64,000 nt of DNA from positions 1 through 64,000 of the forward strand of contig JBBQJP010000011.1 of NCBI GenBank assembly GCA_038326025.1. The letters are read 5' to 3'. The notes beneath the pieces were generated by a model, which saw only the letters and a program-made list of their open reading frames with translations, made no database searches and was not told the DNA's origin. Source of the DNA: CAISIP01 sp038326025. Its GTDB lineage: Bacteria; Pseudomonadota; Gammaproteobacteria; Burkholderiales; Burkholderiaceae_C. How positions within the stretch are numbered: position 1 is the stretch's first letter; each line of letters opens with the position of its first letter. Shown here one piece after another: positions 49,726-60,551 of the stretch. Position numbers and translations under genes: made by a program.

Positions 49726-52110
49726 ATGCTGAAGGCCCTCGACCGCAAGCTGTTACGCGACCTGCGCATGATGTGGAGCCAGGTGCTGACCATCGCCCTG
49801 GTCGTGGCCAGCGGCATCGGCGGTTTTCTGATCACCTTGTCGGCCGTGGATTCGCTGGCACTGGCGCGTGACCGGTTTTATGCCACCGGGCAGTTCGCCG
49901 ACGTATTCGCCAGCGTGAAACGTGCGCCCGATGCGCTGGCCCAGACCTTGCGCGTTTTGCCCGGTGTGGCAGATGTGCAGACCACCACCGAGATGGTGGT
50001 TCGCATCGGCATCGAGGGCAATGCAGACCCGATCATCGGGCAACTGATCGGGCTGGACGCACGCGAACCCCAGCGCATGAATTTGCTGACGGTGCGCGGC
50101 ATGGCCGGTGGCGACACCCGCCTGTCGCCCGGACCCGCGCGATCGGACGGCGCCCTGCCGGTCTGGATCTCGGAGACCTTCGCCATCGCACATCAGCTCA
50201 AACCCGGCGATCAGCTCTCGGCGCTGATCAACGGCAAGTACCGCAGCCTGGTGATGACCGGTGTTGCGCTGTCACCCGAGTACATCTTTGCCGCGCTCGG
50301 CGGCCTGCCCGACCAGCGGGGTTTCGGCGTATTCTGGCTCGATCGCGAAGCACTCGCCGCAGCCTATGACATGCAGGGCGCGTTCAACCGGGTGGCCGTA
50401 AAACTTGCGCCCGGCGCCAACGAACGCACGGTCATAGATGCGCTGCAGCACCAGCTTGCACGCTACGGAGGCCGCGAGGCTTTCGGACGCGCGCAGCAGA
50501 CCTCCAATGCCATGCTGAACGACGAGATCAAGGGCCAGCATGTGTTGGGTACCGTGTTGCCGTCGATCTTTCTCGGGGTCGCAGCCTTCCTGCTCAATGT
50601 TGTGGTGTCGCGCCTGGTCGCCACGCAGCGCGAGCAGATCGCCGCGCTCAAGGCGCTGGGTTATGACAATGGCGCCATCGCTGTGCACTACCTCAAGATG
50701 GTGATGGTGATCGTGGCGCTCGGGTTGGCGCTAGGACTGGCGCTGGGATACGTGGTGGGTGGCATGTTCACCGACCTGTACGCCGAGTTCTTTCGCTTTC
50801 CTGAATTCAGACACCATATGGCACCTTGGCTGATCGTCACCAGCGTGCTGCTGACGGTTGCAACCGCCGTATTCGGAACGCTCAATGCGATCGGTGCCAC
50901 GGTGCGCCTGGCACCGGCCGAGGCCATGCGCCCGCCGGCGCCGGGCCACTATCGACGAACGGTGCTGGAGCGGCTCGGCGTCACCGGCATGCCCACTGCG
51001 CTGCGCATGATCCTGCGCAACATGGAGCGCCGACCTTGGCGCAGCGCCTTGTCCATCGGCGGCGTTGCGGCTTCCGTAGCAATCGTGATCATGGGCAACT
51101 TCTTCAGCGATGCGATCGACTACATTGTGGACACCCAGTTCCAGCTGGCCATGCGCAACGATCTTTCGGTCTGGACACCGGAAGCCGTGCCCGCCCATGC
51201 CAGGCACGTTTTGCAACGCCTTCCCGGTGTGCGCAGCGTCGAATCGCGCCGCACGGTGCCCGTCACGCTGGTCCATGGCCACCTGCGCGAACGCAGCCAG
51301 ATTCAGGGTCACGACGCCGCGGGCCAACTCAGCCGCATCATCGATCTGCATCAGCGCGAACACCGCATCGATGGCGACGGACTGGTGCTGACCGACCGGC
51401 TCGCCGACAAACTCGATGTGCAGGTAGGCGACGCGCTGCAGGTCGAGGTGCTCGAGGGGCGCACCCGCACGCTGGAGCTGGTAGTTCAGGCCACGGTCAG
51501 CGAAATGATGGGGCTGAACGTCTACATGCGCCGCGACGCGCTGAACCGGCTGCTCGGCGACGGTGACCTGGCCAACGTCTTTGCCTTGTCGCTGGTACCT
51601 GGCCAGGAGGACGCGGTGCTGGCCGCCACGCGGCGCATGCCGGGCGTGGCCGGCGCGTTCAGCAAGGCAACCACCCTGCGCAACATGCAGGAGATCAGCG
51701 CGCGCAACATTCGCATCATGAGCACGGTGCTGACCATCTTTGCCAGCGTGATCGCTATCGGCGTGGTCTACAACAATGCGCGCATCGCGCTGGCCGAACG
51801 AACCTGGGAGCTGGCCAGCCTGCGCGTACTGGGCTTCACGCGCGCCGAAGTGTCCGGCCTGCTGCTCGGCGAGATGGCCTTGTCGATTGCCGCTGCCTTG
51901 CCAATGGGCATGGCCCTGGGCCTGGGCCTGGTGCATCTGATCGCGGCTTTGCTGCAAAACGATCAGTTCCATTTCCCGGTGGTGATTTCGGTGCACACCT
52001 ATGCGTGGGCCGCGATCTGCGTCGTGGCCGCCGGCCTGGCCAGTGCGCTGGTGGTGCGCCGACGCATCGACCGGCTCGACATGGTGGCGGCACTCAAGAC
52101 GAGGGAGTAA
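49726..52110 (+). CDS. FtsX/MacB-type ABC permease, large
   Basis: A 794-residue permease made of two FtsX-like halves with a long extracytoplasmic region. N-terminal RKLLRDLRMMWSQVLTIALV helix, VVVSRLVATQREQIAALKALGYD, and second half YNNARIALAERTWELASLRV and FTRAEVSGLLLGEM with the typical C-terminal helices. About 8 membrane segments. Partner of the ATPase upstream and the periplasmic adaptor downstream, forming a tripartite export system. Confidence 0.9.
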   Translation: MLKALDRKLLRDLRMMWSQVLTIALVVASGIGGFLITLSAVDSLALARDRFYATGQFADVFASVKRAPDALAQTLRVLPGVADVQTTTEMVVRIGIEGNADPIIGQLIGLDAREPQRMNLLTVRGMAGGDTRLSPGPARSDGALPVWISETFAIAHQLKPGDQLSALINGKYRSLVMTGVALSPEYIFAALGGLPDQRGFGVFWLDREALAAAYDMQGAFNRVAVKLAPGANERTVIDALQHQLARYGGREAFGRAQQTSNAMLNDEIKGQHVLGTVLPSIFLGVAAFLLNVVVSRLVATQREQIAALKALGYDNGAIAVHYLKMVMVIVALGLALGLALGYVVGGMFTDLYAEFFRFPEFRHHMAPWLIVTSVLLTVATAVFGTLNAIGATVRLAPAEAMRPPAPGHYRRTVLERLGVTGMPTALRMILRNMERRPWRSALSIGGVAASVAIVIMGNFFSDAIDYIVDTQFQLAMRNDLSVWTPEAVPAHARHVLQRLPGVRSVESRRTVPVTLVHGHLRERSQIQGHDAAGQLSRIIDLHQREHRIDGDGLVLTDRLADKLDVQVGDALQVEVLEGRTRTLELVVQATVSEMMGLNVYMRRDALNRLLGDGDLANVFALSLVPGQEDAVLAATRRMPGVAGAFSKATTLRNMQEISARNIRIMSTVLTIFASVIAIGVVYNNARIALAERTWELASLRVLGFTRAEVSGLLLGEMALSIAAALPMGMALGLGLVHLIAALLQNDQFHFPVVISVHTYAWAAICVVAAGLASALVVRRRIDRLDMVAALKTRE

Positions 52111-52119
52111 AAGGAAAAC

Positions 52120-53331
52120 ATGCAACGCAAGACCCTGCTGTACACCGGCCTGAGCCTGGCCGCACTGGCCGCCCTTGTGGTCTGGGCGTTTGCACCACGC
52201 CCGATCGAGGTCGAGGTGGCGCAGGCCCGCGTCGGCCTGTTCGAAACCACGATTGATGAAGACGCCCGCACCCGGCTACGCGAGCGCTACATCGTCTCCG
52301 CGCCGCTGGCCGGCAGCCTGCAGCGCATGACGCTGCGCGAAGGTGACAAGGTACAGGCCGGTGACGCGGTTGCCACGTTGACGCCCGCGCTCAGCCCGAT
52401 GCTGGACGAGCGCAGCCTGCGTGAGCAGGATGCGCGCATCGGCGCCGCGCAGGCGGCTGTTTTGCAGGCGACCAGTGGGGTCAATGCCGCCAAGCTCGCG
52501 CTGGAGCAGACACGCCTGACGCAAAAGCGAACCGAACAATTGGCACAACAAGGATTCGTATCGCCGAACCGCATCGACAACGACCGGTTGGCCACACGCA
52601 CCGCCGAGAGCAACCTGATGGCCGCCAGCGAAGGCGAACAGATCGCGCGCCACAACCTGGCGCAAGCCCGCGCGGCGCTGGCAAGTGTGCGATCCGGCGC
52701 GGGCGGCGCCGCGTTTGTCGTGCGTTCCCCGGTCGCCGGGCAGGTGCTCAAGCGGCATCACACGAGCGAGGGCGTCGTGCCACTGGGCACGCCGCTGATC
52801 GAGATCGGCGACACCCGCCGGATGGAGGTTGTGGCCGAATTGCTGACCAGCGACGCTCTGTTGGCGCGGCCTGGCAGCCCGGTGCGCATCGAGCGCTGGG
52901 GCGGTCCCCGGATCCTGCAGGGCGAGGTGCGCATGACCGAACCAGCGGCATTCACCAAAGTGTCGGCACTGGGCGTCGAGGAGCAGCGGGTCAATGTGCT
53001 GATTGACATCACCAGCGCGCATGACCAGTGGCAGGCGCTGGGCGACGGTTACCGAGTCGGCGTGCGCATCGTCACCCGCCACGAAGACGCGGTGCTGCAG
53101 GTGCCGGTCAGCGCAGTGTTCCCTATGCCTGGCGGCGCAGACGGCACGACCCAAGGCCATGCCGTGTTCGTGCTCGATGACGGTCGCGCGCGCTTGCAGA
53201 CCGTCACCCTTGGCGAACGCAACAGCAGCGACGCCTGGATCGTGAAGGGATTGAAGGCCGGTGACCGGGTCATCGTATACCCGCCGACCACGGTCCGCGA
53301 CGGCGCCCGCGTGCGGGCACGCACGGTCTGA
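52120..53331 (+). CDS. Periplasmic adaptor (membrane fusion) protein
   Basis: A 403-residue HlyD/MacA-type adaptor with one N-terminal membrane helix (LLYTGLSLAALAALVVWAF), lipoyl-like regions (RYIVSAPLAGSLQRM, GKDKVQ-like REGDKVQAGDAVATLTP and VRSPVAGQVLKRH), a helical hairpin, and a C-terminal VKGLKAGDRVIVYPP. Follows the permease by 9 bases. The outer membrane channel is not encoded next door. Confidence 0.92.
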   Translation: MQRKTLLYTGLSLAALAALVVWAFAPRPIEVEVAQARVGLFETTIDEDARTRLRERYIVSAPLAGSLQRMTLREGDKVQAGDAVATLTPALSPMLDERSLREQDARIGAAQAAVLQATSGVNAAKLALEQTRLTQKRTEQLAQQGFVSPNRIDNDRLATRTAESNLMAASEGEQIARHNLAQARAALASVRSGAGGAAFVVRSPVAGQVLKRHHTSEGVVPLGTPLIEIGDTRRMEVVAELLTSDALLARPGSPVRIERWGGPRILQGEVRMTEPAAFTKVSALGVEEQRVNVLIDITSAHDQWQALGDGYRVGVRIVTRHEDAVLQVPVSAVFPMPGGADGTTQGHAVFVLDDGRARLQTVTLGERNSSDAWIVKGLKAGDRVIVYPPTTVRDGARVRARTV

Positions 53332-53428
53332 CGATTGGCACTTGGCGCGGGCCAACTGGCCCTATACTGCGCGGCATCAGGGCGTCACAAAACGCAAATT
53401 CCATTGATCGCCATCAGAAAGACACACC

Positions 53429-54274
53429 ATGTCCGCCGATTTCCGCGCATTTCTGGATCTGGATCGTTACCCTGTAGCCGACGCGGGTGTGGCGCGCGAG
53501 GGTTTGATTGCGCACACGCGCGAGGCACTGCAACGCGATGGTTGTGCAGTTCTCAAGGGATTTGTCCGCCCCTCGGCCATTGACTCCCTGGTGCGCGAAT
53601 GCGACCGTGTTGCGGTGCACGGGCATCGCAACTTCAACCGCACCAACGCCTACTTCACACAGGACCGGCCCGACTTGGCGGAGCATCACCCGTTGCGACG
53701 GTTCTACGACCGCTCCAATGCGTTCGTTGCAGCCGACCACTTCGGGCCCGACAGTCTGCTGCGCAGCATCTACGAATGGCCGGCGTTTGCGCCCTTCGTG
53801 CGCGACGCACTTGGCGAAGAACACTTTTACCGGTATGCCGATCCGCTGGCCGACGTGATCGTCAACCTGGCAGGGCAAGGAAACGGCTTTCCGTGGCACT
53901 TTGACACCAACAACTACACCGTGACCCTGGCGATCCAGAACGCGGAGTCGGGCGGCGACTTTGAATACAGCCCTTTCCTTCGCACCAGCACCGACGAAAA
54001 CTATGCCGGTGTCGGAGCGGTGCTCGACGGCGACCCGACACGCATCAAGACGCTGCGGCTCGAGCCCGGCGATCTGCAGATTTTCAAGGGCCGCCATGCA
54101 TTGCACCGGGTGACTGCGCTCGCCGGCAGCAGACCACGTTATGTTGCCATCTTCAGCTTTGCCGAAGAGCCCGGCATGGTGGGAAGCCCGGAGCGAACAC
54201 TGCAGCTTTACGGGCGCGTATTGCCGATTCATATCGAACGCGCCGGACAACGCGCCGACGCGCTGGTCGACTAA
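53429..54274 (+). CDS. 2-oxoglutarate/Fe(II) dioxygenase-like protein
   Basis: A 281-residue double-stranded beta-helix enzyme. The likely iron triad is His157 and Asp159 (FPWHFDTNNYTVT) and a distal His at 226 (GRHALHRVTA), with an Arg about 10 residues later (RPRY) for 2-oxoglutarate binding. N-terminal part HTREALQRDGCAVLKGFVRP is as in PhyH-like or HalD-like oxygenases. It stands alone between an ABC operon and relA, so the substrate cannot be guessed. Confidence 0.75.
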   Translation: MSADFRAFLDLDRYPVADAGVAREGLIAHTREALQRDGCAVLKGFVRPSAIDSLVRECDRVAVHGHRNFNRTNAYFTQDRPDLAEHHPLRRFYDRSNAFVAADHFGPDSLLRSIYEWPAFAPFVRDALGEEHFYRYADPLADVIVNLAGQGNGFPWHFDTNNYTVTLAIQNAESGGDFEYSPFLRTSTDENYAGVGAVLDGDPTRIKTLRLEPGDLQIFKGRHALHRVTALAGSRPRYVAIFSFAEEPGMVGSPERTLQLYGRVLPIHIERAGQRADALVD

Positions 54275-54286
54275 GGCAGGTCGCAG

Positions 54287-56521
54287 TCAGCGCCGGCGTG
54301 CCGAGCGCACACCCGGCAGCGTGGCCACCAACCGGATCACCTGTTGCAGCCGCTCGGCGTCGGTGACCTCGACGGTAAAGATCATCCAGGCCTGATCGCG
54401 CACGGTCTGGGTCTGCACACCGATGACATTCATCTTCTCCTTGACGAACAACTCGGAGATATCGCGCAGCAAGCCATGGCGGTCAGCGGCCTGCACCGCC
54501 ACGTCCACCGGATAGACCGGGGGACGCTCGCCCCGGGCTACGCCCCATTCGACCTCGATCACCCGCTCCGGCGTGCGCGAGGTCAGTTCGCGCAGATTGG
54601 AGCAGTCGGCGCGGTGCACACTGACACCTTTGCCACGGGTGACAAAGCCGCTGATCGGGTCGGGTGGCGCCGGCTTGCAGCAACGCGCCAACTGCGTCAG
54701 CAGCGAATCGATGCCCACGACCAGCACACCACCACCGGCCGATTTGCCCGGGGCCGTGGGCGCCTTGATCAAGGGCGCATCTTGCACTGGCGCAGGCGGC
54801 TCCGCCGGCCTGAGTGCCTGTTCGATGTTGCGCAGCGAGAACTCGTCCTTGCCGACAGCCTGGAACAGATCCTCGGCGCCGCCGAAACCCAGGCGCCCGG
54901 CCAGCGCATCGTGGTTGACCGAGGTCTTGCCCCCACGCTGCAACTGTTTCTCGACGGCCTCGCGCCCGCGCGCGATGGTGGCATCTGCCGCCTGTGCATT
55001 GAACCAGGCGCGCACCTTGGAGCGTGCGCGGTGGCTCGCCAGGTAACCCTGCTCCGGGATCAACCAGTCGCGCGACGGCCCCCCCTCCTTGGCCGTGGTG
55101 ATCTCCACCGTCTGGCCATTGCGCAGCGGCGTATTGAGCGTCACCATGGCGCCGTCGACCCGCGCGCCGCGGCAACGGTGCCCCAGGTCGGTGTGTACGC
55201 TGTAGGCGAAGTCCAGTGGCGTGGCGGCCTCGGGCAACTCGACGATGGCTGCATTCGGTGTCAACACATAGATGCGATCCTCGAACAGGCCCTGGGCCCG
55301 GTCGCCGGACAACTCGCGCTCCCAGTCAAGCAACTGACGCAGCACCGCGATCTTGGCCTCGTATTGACCGGTGGCGGCCACGCCCGCGTAGCCCTTGATG
55401 CCCGACTCCTTGTACAGCCAGTGCGCGGCCACGCCATGTTCGGCATGGTCATGCATCTCCTGGGTCCGGATCTGGATTTCGATGGGTTGATCCTGCGCGT
55501 CGCGCACCACGGTGTGCAGCGAACGATAACCATTGGCCTTGGGCTTGGCGATGTAGTCGTCGAACTCCTCGGGCACCGGGCTGAAACGCTGGTGAACCGC
55601 GCCAAGCGCCTGGTAACAATCGGCCACGGTGGGCACGATGACCCGCAAGGCACAGATGTCATACACCTGCGAAAAATCGAGCGACTTGCCGCGCATCTTC
55701 TTGACGATGCTGTAGATGTGTTTGGGCCGCCCCTGCACGGTGGCCACGACGCCGTCTTTGTGCAGGTCGAACTGCAATTGCGCACGCAGTTGTTCGACTG
55801 CGAGTTCACGCTGGGCCCGCGTTTGCTCGAGCTTGTGTGCGACATCGCGATAGGTTTCGGGCTCCAGAAAACGCAGCGCCAGGTCTTCGATCTCCCACTT
55901 GAGTTGCCAGATGCCGAGCCGGTTGGCCAGCGGTGCAAACACCAGCAAGGCTTCGGACGGCACTTCGGGTGGCGGGCGCTTGCGGTTGGCCGCGTAGTAG
56001 CGCAGTGTCTGCAGCCGCGAGGCCAGGCGCAACATGACCACGCGCAGGTCGCGCGAAAACGCCAGCAGCATCTTGCGCACGTTCTCCACCTGCGCGGCCG
56101 TCGCCTGCGGCATGACGGTCGACGTACCTGGCAGATCACCGCGCGCACCTGAACCCGTCTGGCGCTGCAGCCGCACCAGTTTGGTTGTTTCCATCGCCAG
56201 ATCAGCCAGGTTGCGGCCAAAACGCTTGCTGATCGCCTCCTGCGGACGTGTCAGATGCTCGCAGGCATAGACCAGATAACTCGCGCCTTGCATGAACTCG
56301 GAGCCACCGATGGAAGCAATGATCCGGGCCACGGCCTGCGCATGTGCCAACGTGCCCTCTCCGGTGTCGAGCGATTCGTCTGCAATCAACGGTTCGGCAA
56401 AGGCACGTACCCGTTCCAGCACCTGGTCCGGTTCAGGAACAGCCGCCGAACCGGCCGCAGCAGCTTCGATCAGTGGCAGCGTGCCCGGGTCGGTCTGCAG
56501 GTCTACTTCGCCTGTCTTCAT
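54287..56521 (-). CDS. relA: RelA/SpoT-family (p)ppGpp synthetase, RelA type
   Basis: A 744-residue stringent-response enzyme. The synthetase domain is intact (GRPKHIYSIVKKMRGKSLDF, YDICALRVIV, YIAKPKANGYRSLHTVV, EIQIRTQEMHDHAEHGVAAHW), followed by TGS (IYVLTPNAAIVELPEAATPLDFAY) and ACT domains. In the N-terminal HD domain the catalytic HD...ED pattern is replaced (LVYACEHLTRPQEAI), so hydrolase activity should be lost, which marks RelA rather than SpoT. Overlaps the next gene by 4 bases. Confidence 0.93.
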   Translation of the reverse strand: MKTGEVDLQTDPGTLPLIEAAAAGSAAVPEPDQVLERVRAFAEPLIADESLDTGEGTLAHAQAVARIIASIGGSEFMQGASYLVYACEHLTRPQEAISKRFGRNLADLAMETTKLVRLQRQTGSGARGDLPGTSTVMPQATAAQVENVRKMLLAFSRDLRVVMLRLASRLQTLRYYAANRKRPPPEVPSEALLVFAPLANRLGIWQLKWEIEDLALRFLEPETYRDVAHKLEQTRAQRELAVEQLRAQLQFDLHKDGVVATVQGRPKHIYSIVKKMRGKSLDFSQVYDICALRVIVPTVADCYQALGAVHQRFSPVPEEFDDYIAKPKANGYRSLHTVVRDAQDQPIEIQIRTQEMHDHAEHGVAAHWLYKESGIKGYAGVAATGQYEAKIAVLRQLLDWERELSGDRAQGLFEDRIYVLTPNAAIVELPEAATPLDFAYSVHTDLGHRCRGARVDGAMVTLNTPLRNGQTVEITTAKEGGPSRDWLIPEQGYLASHRARSKVRAWFNAQAADATIARGREAVEKQLQRGGKTSVNHDALAGRLGFGGAEDLFQAVGKDEFSLRNIEQALRPAEPPAPVQDAPLIKAPTAPGKSAGGGVLVVGIDSLLTQLARCCKPAPPDPISGFVTRGKGVSVHRADCSNLRELTSRTPERVIEVEWGVARGERPPVYPVDVAVQAADRHGLLRDISELFVKEKMNVIGVQTQTVRDQAWMIFTVEVTDAERLQQVIRLVATLPGVRSARRR

Positions 56522-57441
56522 CCGCGCGCCGTCGATTCAGGCCCCAGCACAAAGTTGCAGACCGTGGCCAGTTGGTCCTCGGCAATCAGCGTGGGCGCAT
56601 GGCCAACGCCGCCGAATTCCACCAGACGGGCCCTGGGACCACGTGCGCTCATGTCCATGGCCGTCTCGTGCGACAGCAGGTCGGACTCGGCGCCACGCAA
56701 CAACAAGGTCTGGGCCTGGATGCCGTCATACAGTTTCCACATGGCCTCCTGGCCCTGCAAGGCAGACTCGCGCGTAAGGGTACGAAATGGCACCGCAATG
56801 GCCGGGTCGTAGTGCAATGTGTACACGCCATCCTCGCCGGGAATCGGTTTGACCATGGCGCGCGACAAGGCGAGCCATTGCTCCGGCGTGTGCGGACCGA
56901 AACTGGTCGAAATCGCCCACATCGCGTCGGCGGCCTGCTGCACCGACGTGAATCTGCCCGTCTGGCCCAGATAAGTGCCAATTCGCTCCAGCGCTTCCCA
57001 GCGCACGACCGGCCCGACGTCGTTGAGCACCAGGCGGCGGATCCGCACCGGCAACGGCAGGTCGGGCTGACCAGCCAAGACCATGCCGATCAATCCGCCC
57101 ATGCTGGTGCCAACCCAGTCCAGGGTGGTCGGCTGCAACCGGGCGATCAGCGCCAACATGTCGGCCGCATATTGGGGAATCTGGTAGCCCATCGGCTCCT
57201 TGAGCCAATCGCTCTGGCCACGGCCTGCGACATCGGGGCACACCACCCGCAGAACATTGCCGCTACGCGCACACAGAGCTCGCGCCAGCACATCGAAGTC
57301 ACGGCCCTGGCGTGACAGGCCGTGGACACATACAACGACATGCGATGCGGCGGGGTCACCCCATTGCCAATACGCCATGTCATGGCCTCCCTGGGCATCG
57401 GGACATTTCACATGGTGCAGTTCGGGGGCGATGGAATTCAT
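56518..57441 (-). CDS. Alpha/beta hydrolase
   Basis: A 307-residue hydrolase. The oxyanion-hole region VVVCVHGLSRQGRDFDVLAR, nucleophile elbow DWVGTSMGGLIGMVLAG with Ser, an acid Asp in RGAESDLL and a C-terminal His (GGVGHAPTL). Its stop overlaps the relA start (ATGA), so the two are co-transcribed. Substrate unknown. Confidence 0.9.
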   Translation of the reverse strand: MNSIAPELHHVKCPDAQGGHDMAYWQWGDPAASHVVVCVHGLSRQGRDFDVLARALCARSGNVLRVVCPDVAGRGQSDWLKEPMGYQIPQYAADMLALIARLQPTTLDWVGTSMGGLIGMVLAGQPDLPLPVRIRRLVLNDVGPVVRWEALERIGTYLGQTGRFTSVQQAADAMWAISTSFGPHTPEQWLALSRAMVKPIPGEDGVYTLHYDPAIAVPFRTLTRESALQGQEAMWKLYDGIQAQTLLLRGAESDLLSHETAMDMSARGPRARLVEFGGVGHAPTLIAEDQLATVCNFVLGPESTARG

Positions 57442-57515
57442 GGCAAAAGGTGCAGGGACAAAACAGAGACAAAATGACGGTTCTCGATAGATCGTAATTC
57501 AATTGGAGAATCATC

Positions 57516-58286
<771 letters not shown>

Positions 58287-58337
58287 GCGTCATAAGCGCC
58301 GCGGTCGCTTGGCCGGCGCGGCTATCGCGCCGCTGCG

Positions 58338-60440
58338 TCAATTGCGGTTGTTGTGCTGTAAGTCGCGTGCCTGCTCCGCCATTCGCCGCTGCCGGCAGAC
58401 TGCACGACCGGCGAATTCTGCCTTGGCACACTGGTCGCTCATGCAGGTTTGATACCCCAGCAATATGCGGCCTTCGCAAGCCTTTTCAGGGCTAGCCGAA
58501 TCGCCCCCCACTGCGGCGACCGGTTCGGTCCTACGGGGCTTCACCGACTTGCCTGGCAGGGCCAGCGGCGATGGGGCCTCCGGCGCCGCCCTTTCGGTGG
58601 ACGTGGTGGTGGACGTGGTGGTGGACGTGGCGGTGGACGTGGCGGCGGTCGCGGCCGCTCCTTTTGGCGCATCGGCGATGACCTTTGCGCCAATGGGCTT
58701 GTCCTGGGCGACAGTCGGCGCGGGTCGCACGGCGAACGCTGCCTGCAAGGCACTTGTGGCCGCCGATGACGGTTCAGCGGGCAGATCAGCCGCTGCGACC
58801 GACGACGGCACGGCGGCCGACTCCGATGCCGTCGCCGCGACCACCCCGACGGCAACCTCACCCGCTGTTGGAGTGCCCAAGGGTATGGAAGTCTGCGCCG
58901 GTTCCGAATCCGTCACCGTTCCGTAGCCCCAAAAAGTCAGTACACAGGCCACCAGCAACGATGCAACCATGGCCCAGCGCCTGACCGGCTGCGAGCGCGC
59001 CGCGGACGCCACACGATGTTCAGCGCCATCGGGTTGCTTGGCGTGCACATGACCCGACGCGTTTTGCGTGCCCAGCACCTCTGGCATCGCCTCGCCAGCG
59101 GGCGCAGACTCCACTGACTCGGCGTCGGTCGTCCACCTGTCCGGGGCAACTGCCAAGGTCTGTTCGTCCTCGCTCACAGCATAAGAATCGGCGCTGCCGG
59201 GACTGCGTTCGACATGCACGGTGTCATCCGTCATCTGCTCGGTGTCGGCAAAGCCGGTGTGCGCACCGCCCCTGTCCATCACACGGGTCTGCAGCGCGGT
59301 CCCGGTCTGCTCACCTCGTTCCTGACCGCCCAGCCGCTTCAAGCGGCGACGCGCCAGGTCGCCATAGATGCCATGCGGGAAACGATCGAGAAATCCTTGC
59401 AGATCGGCCAGGTCGTCCGAGTCCTTGACATCCTTCCAGTAGACCAGTTCGAGTTCCTGCGTCACCGTCGATCCAGACGTATCACCCCTGGCCGCGAGAC
59501 CGCTGTTGTTGCCGCCGCCAGATCGGCCTGACCCGCGCTTGGCATTCGCGCCAGTTCCGCCCCACTCCACTGCGGGACGCATGCCCGGTGGCGGCACAAT
59601 GGTCTGGTCGGCAGCAGTGGCCACGGCCGCCTCCAGTGCAACAGCAAATACCTGGGCGCTGGCGAACCGCTGCTCGCGCAATGGCGCCAGCGCCAGCGCC
59701 ACCACCGCATCGATCGCCGGGGGCAGTTGCGCATTGAGCGTGGACGGCGCCGCCGGCGCAGAAGCAACAATTTGCTGGATGATGGCGAAGTCACTTTCTC
59801 CATCAAACGGCCGTCGCCCCGTGAGCAATTGGTAGAGCAGGACGCCCGCGGCAAAGATGTCGGCGCGTGCATCGACCGCCAGACCCTGGACCTGTTCTGG
59901 CGCCATGTATTTCAGCGTACCGACCATGGAGCCACGGGTACGGGTGGCGTCACCCGCGTCCTGAATACGCGCCACACCGAAGTCGGTCAACTTGACCCGC
60001 CCGTTGGCTTCGATCAGCAGGTTGGCCGGTTTGACATCGCGGTGCACGATGTTCTGGCGATGTGCATAGTCCAGCGCTGACAGCAGGTCACACATCATGT
60101 GCGTAGCCTGCGCCAGCGTGAACGTGATGCCGCGGTCGAGCAACTGTTTGAGGTCATCACCCTGGACGAACTCCATCACCAGATAGGCCATGTCGCCGTG
60201 CCGGCCCGAGTCGTAGACGCTGACGATGTGGGGATGCTGCAAACGGGCCGCAGAGTGGGCCTCGGTGCGAAACCGTGCCTCGTATTCAGCCGAAGCTTCC
60301 TGCGACAAGGCGTCGACCTTGATGGTCTTGATCGCCACGCGCCGCTCGAGGTTGGGGTCACGCGCCTCGTACACCATCCCCATCGCACCCTTGCCCACTA
60401 TGCGAATGATGTCGTACCGACCCAGTTTTTTCAAACCCAT
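58338..60440 (-). CDS. Membrane-anchored serine/threonine protein kinase
   Basis: A 700-residue kinase. The N-terminal Hanks-type domain is complete: GKGAMGMVYEARDP, VAIKTIKV, HRQNIVHRDVKPANLLIE, LTDFGVARI, GTLKYMAPEQVQG. After about residue 300 comes a linker, one transmembrane helix (WAMVASLLVACVLTFWGYGT), a Ser/Thr-rich low-complexity stretch encoded by a 12-bp repeat, and a C-terminal Cys-containing motif (ACEGRILLGYQTCMSDQCA). Start 60440 is preferred as the kinase domain begins 8 residues later. Confidence 0.9.
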   Translation of the reverse strand: MGLKKLGRYDIIRIVGKGAMGMVYEARDPNLERRVAIKTIKVDALSQEASAEYEARFRTEAHSAARLQHPHIVSVYDSGRHGDMAYLVMEFVQGDDLKQLLDRGITFTLAQATHMMCDLLSALDYAHRQNIVHRDVKPANLLIEANGRVKLTDFGVARIQDAGDATRTRGSMVGTLKYMAPEQVQGLAVDARADIFAAGVLLYQLLTGRRPFDGESDFAIIQQIVASAPAAPSTLNAQLPPAIDAVVALALAPLREQRFASAQVFAVALEAAVATAADQTIVPPPGMRPAVEWGGTGANAKRGSGRSGGGNNSGLAARGDTSGSTVTQELELVYWKDVKDSDDLADLQGFLDRFPHGIYGDLARRRLKRLGGQERGEQTGTALQTRVMDRGGAHTGFADTEQMTDDTVHVERSPGSADSYAVSEDEQTLAVAPDRWTTDAESVESAPAGEAMPEVLGTQNASGHVHAKQPDGAEHRVASAARSQPVRRWAMVASLLVACVLTFWGYGTVTDSEPAQTSIPLGTPTAGEVAVGVVAATASESAAVPSSVAAADLPAEPSSAATSALQAAFAVRPAPTVAQDKPIGAKVIADAPKGAAATAATSTATSTTTSTTTSTERAAPEAPSPLALPGKSVKPRRTEPVAAVGGDSASPEKACEGRILLGYQTCMSDQCAKAEFAGRAVCRQRRMAEQARDLQHNNRN
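58597..58644. repeat. 12-bp tandem repeat in the kinase linker
   Basis: GGTGGACGTGGT and its variant GGTGGACGTGGC occur four times in a row. On the coding (minus) strand they give a Thr/Ser-rich TSTT-type linker. A 12-bp unit keeps the frame, so copy number could vary without breaking the kinase. Confidence 0.75.
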
Positions 60441-60551
60441 TGTGCGCAATCCGTTGGCAACATCCGGCACATTCTCCCCCAAACAGGGGGGGCCGGCCGC
60501 AAGGCCTTGGCTGGCGCACGCCAATTGCCGCTGATCCCCACGGTGCGTGAC

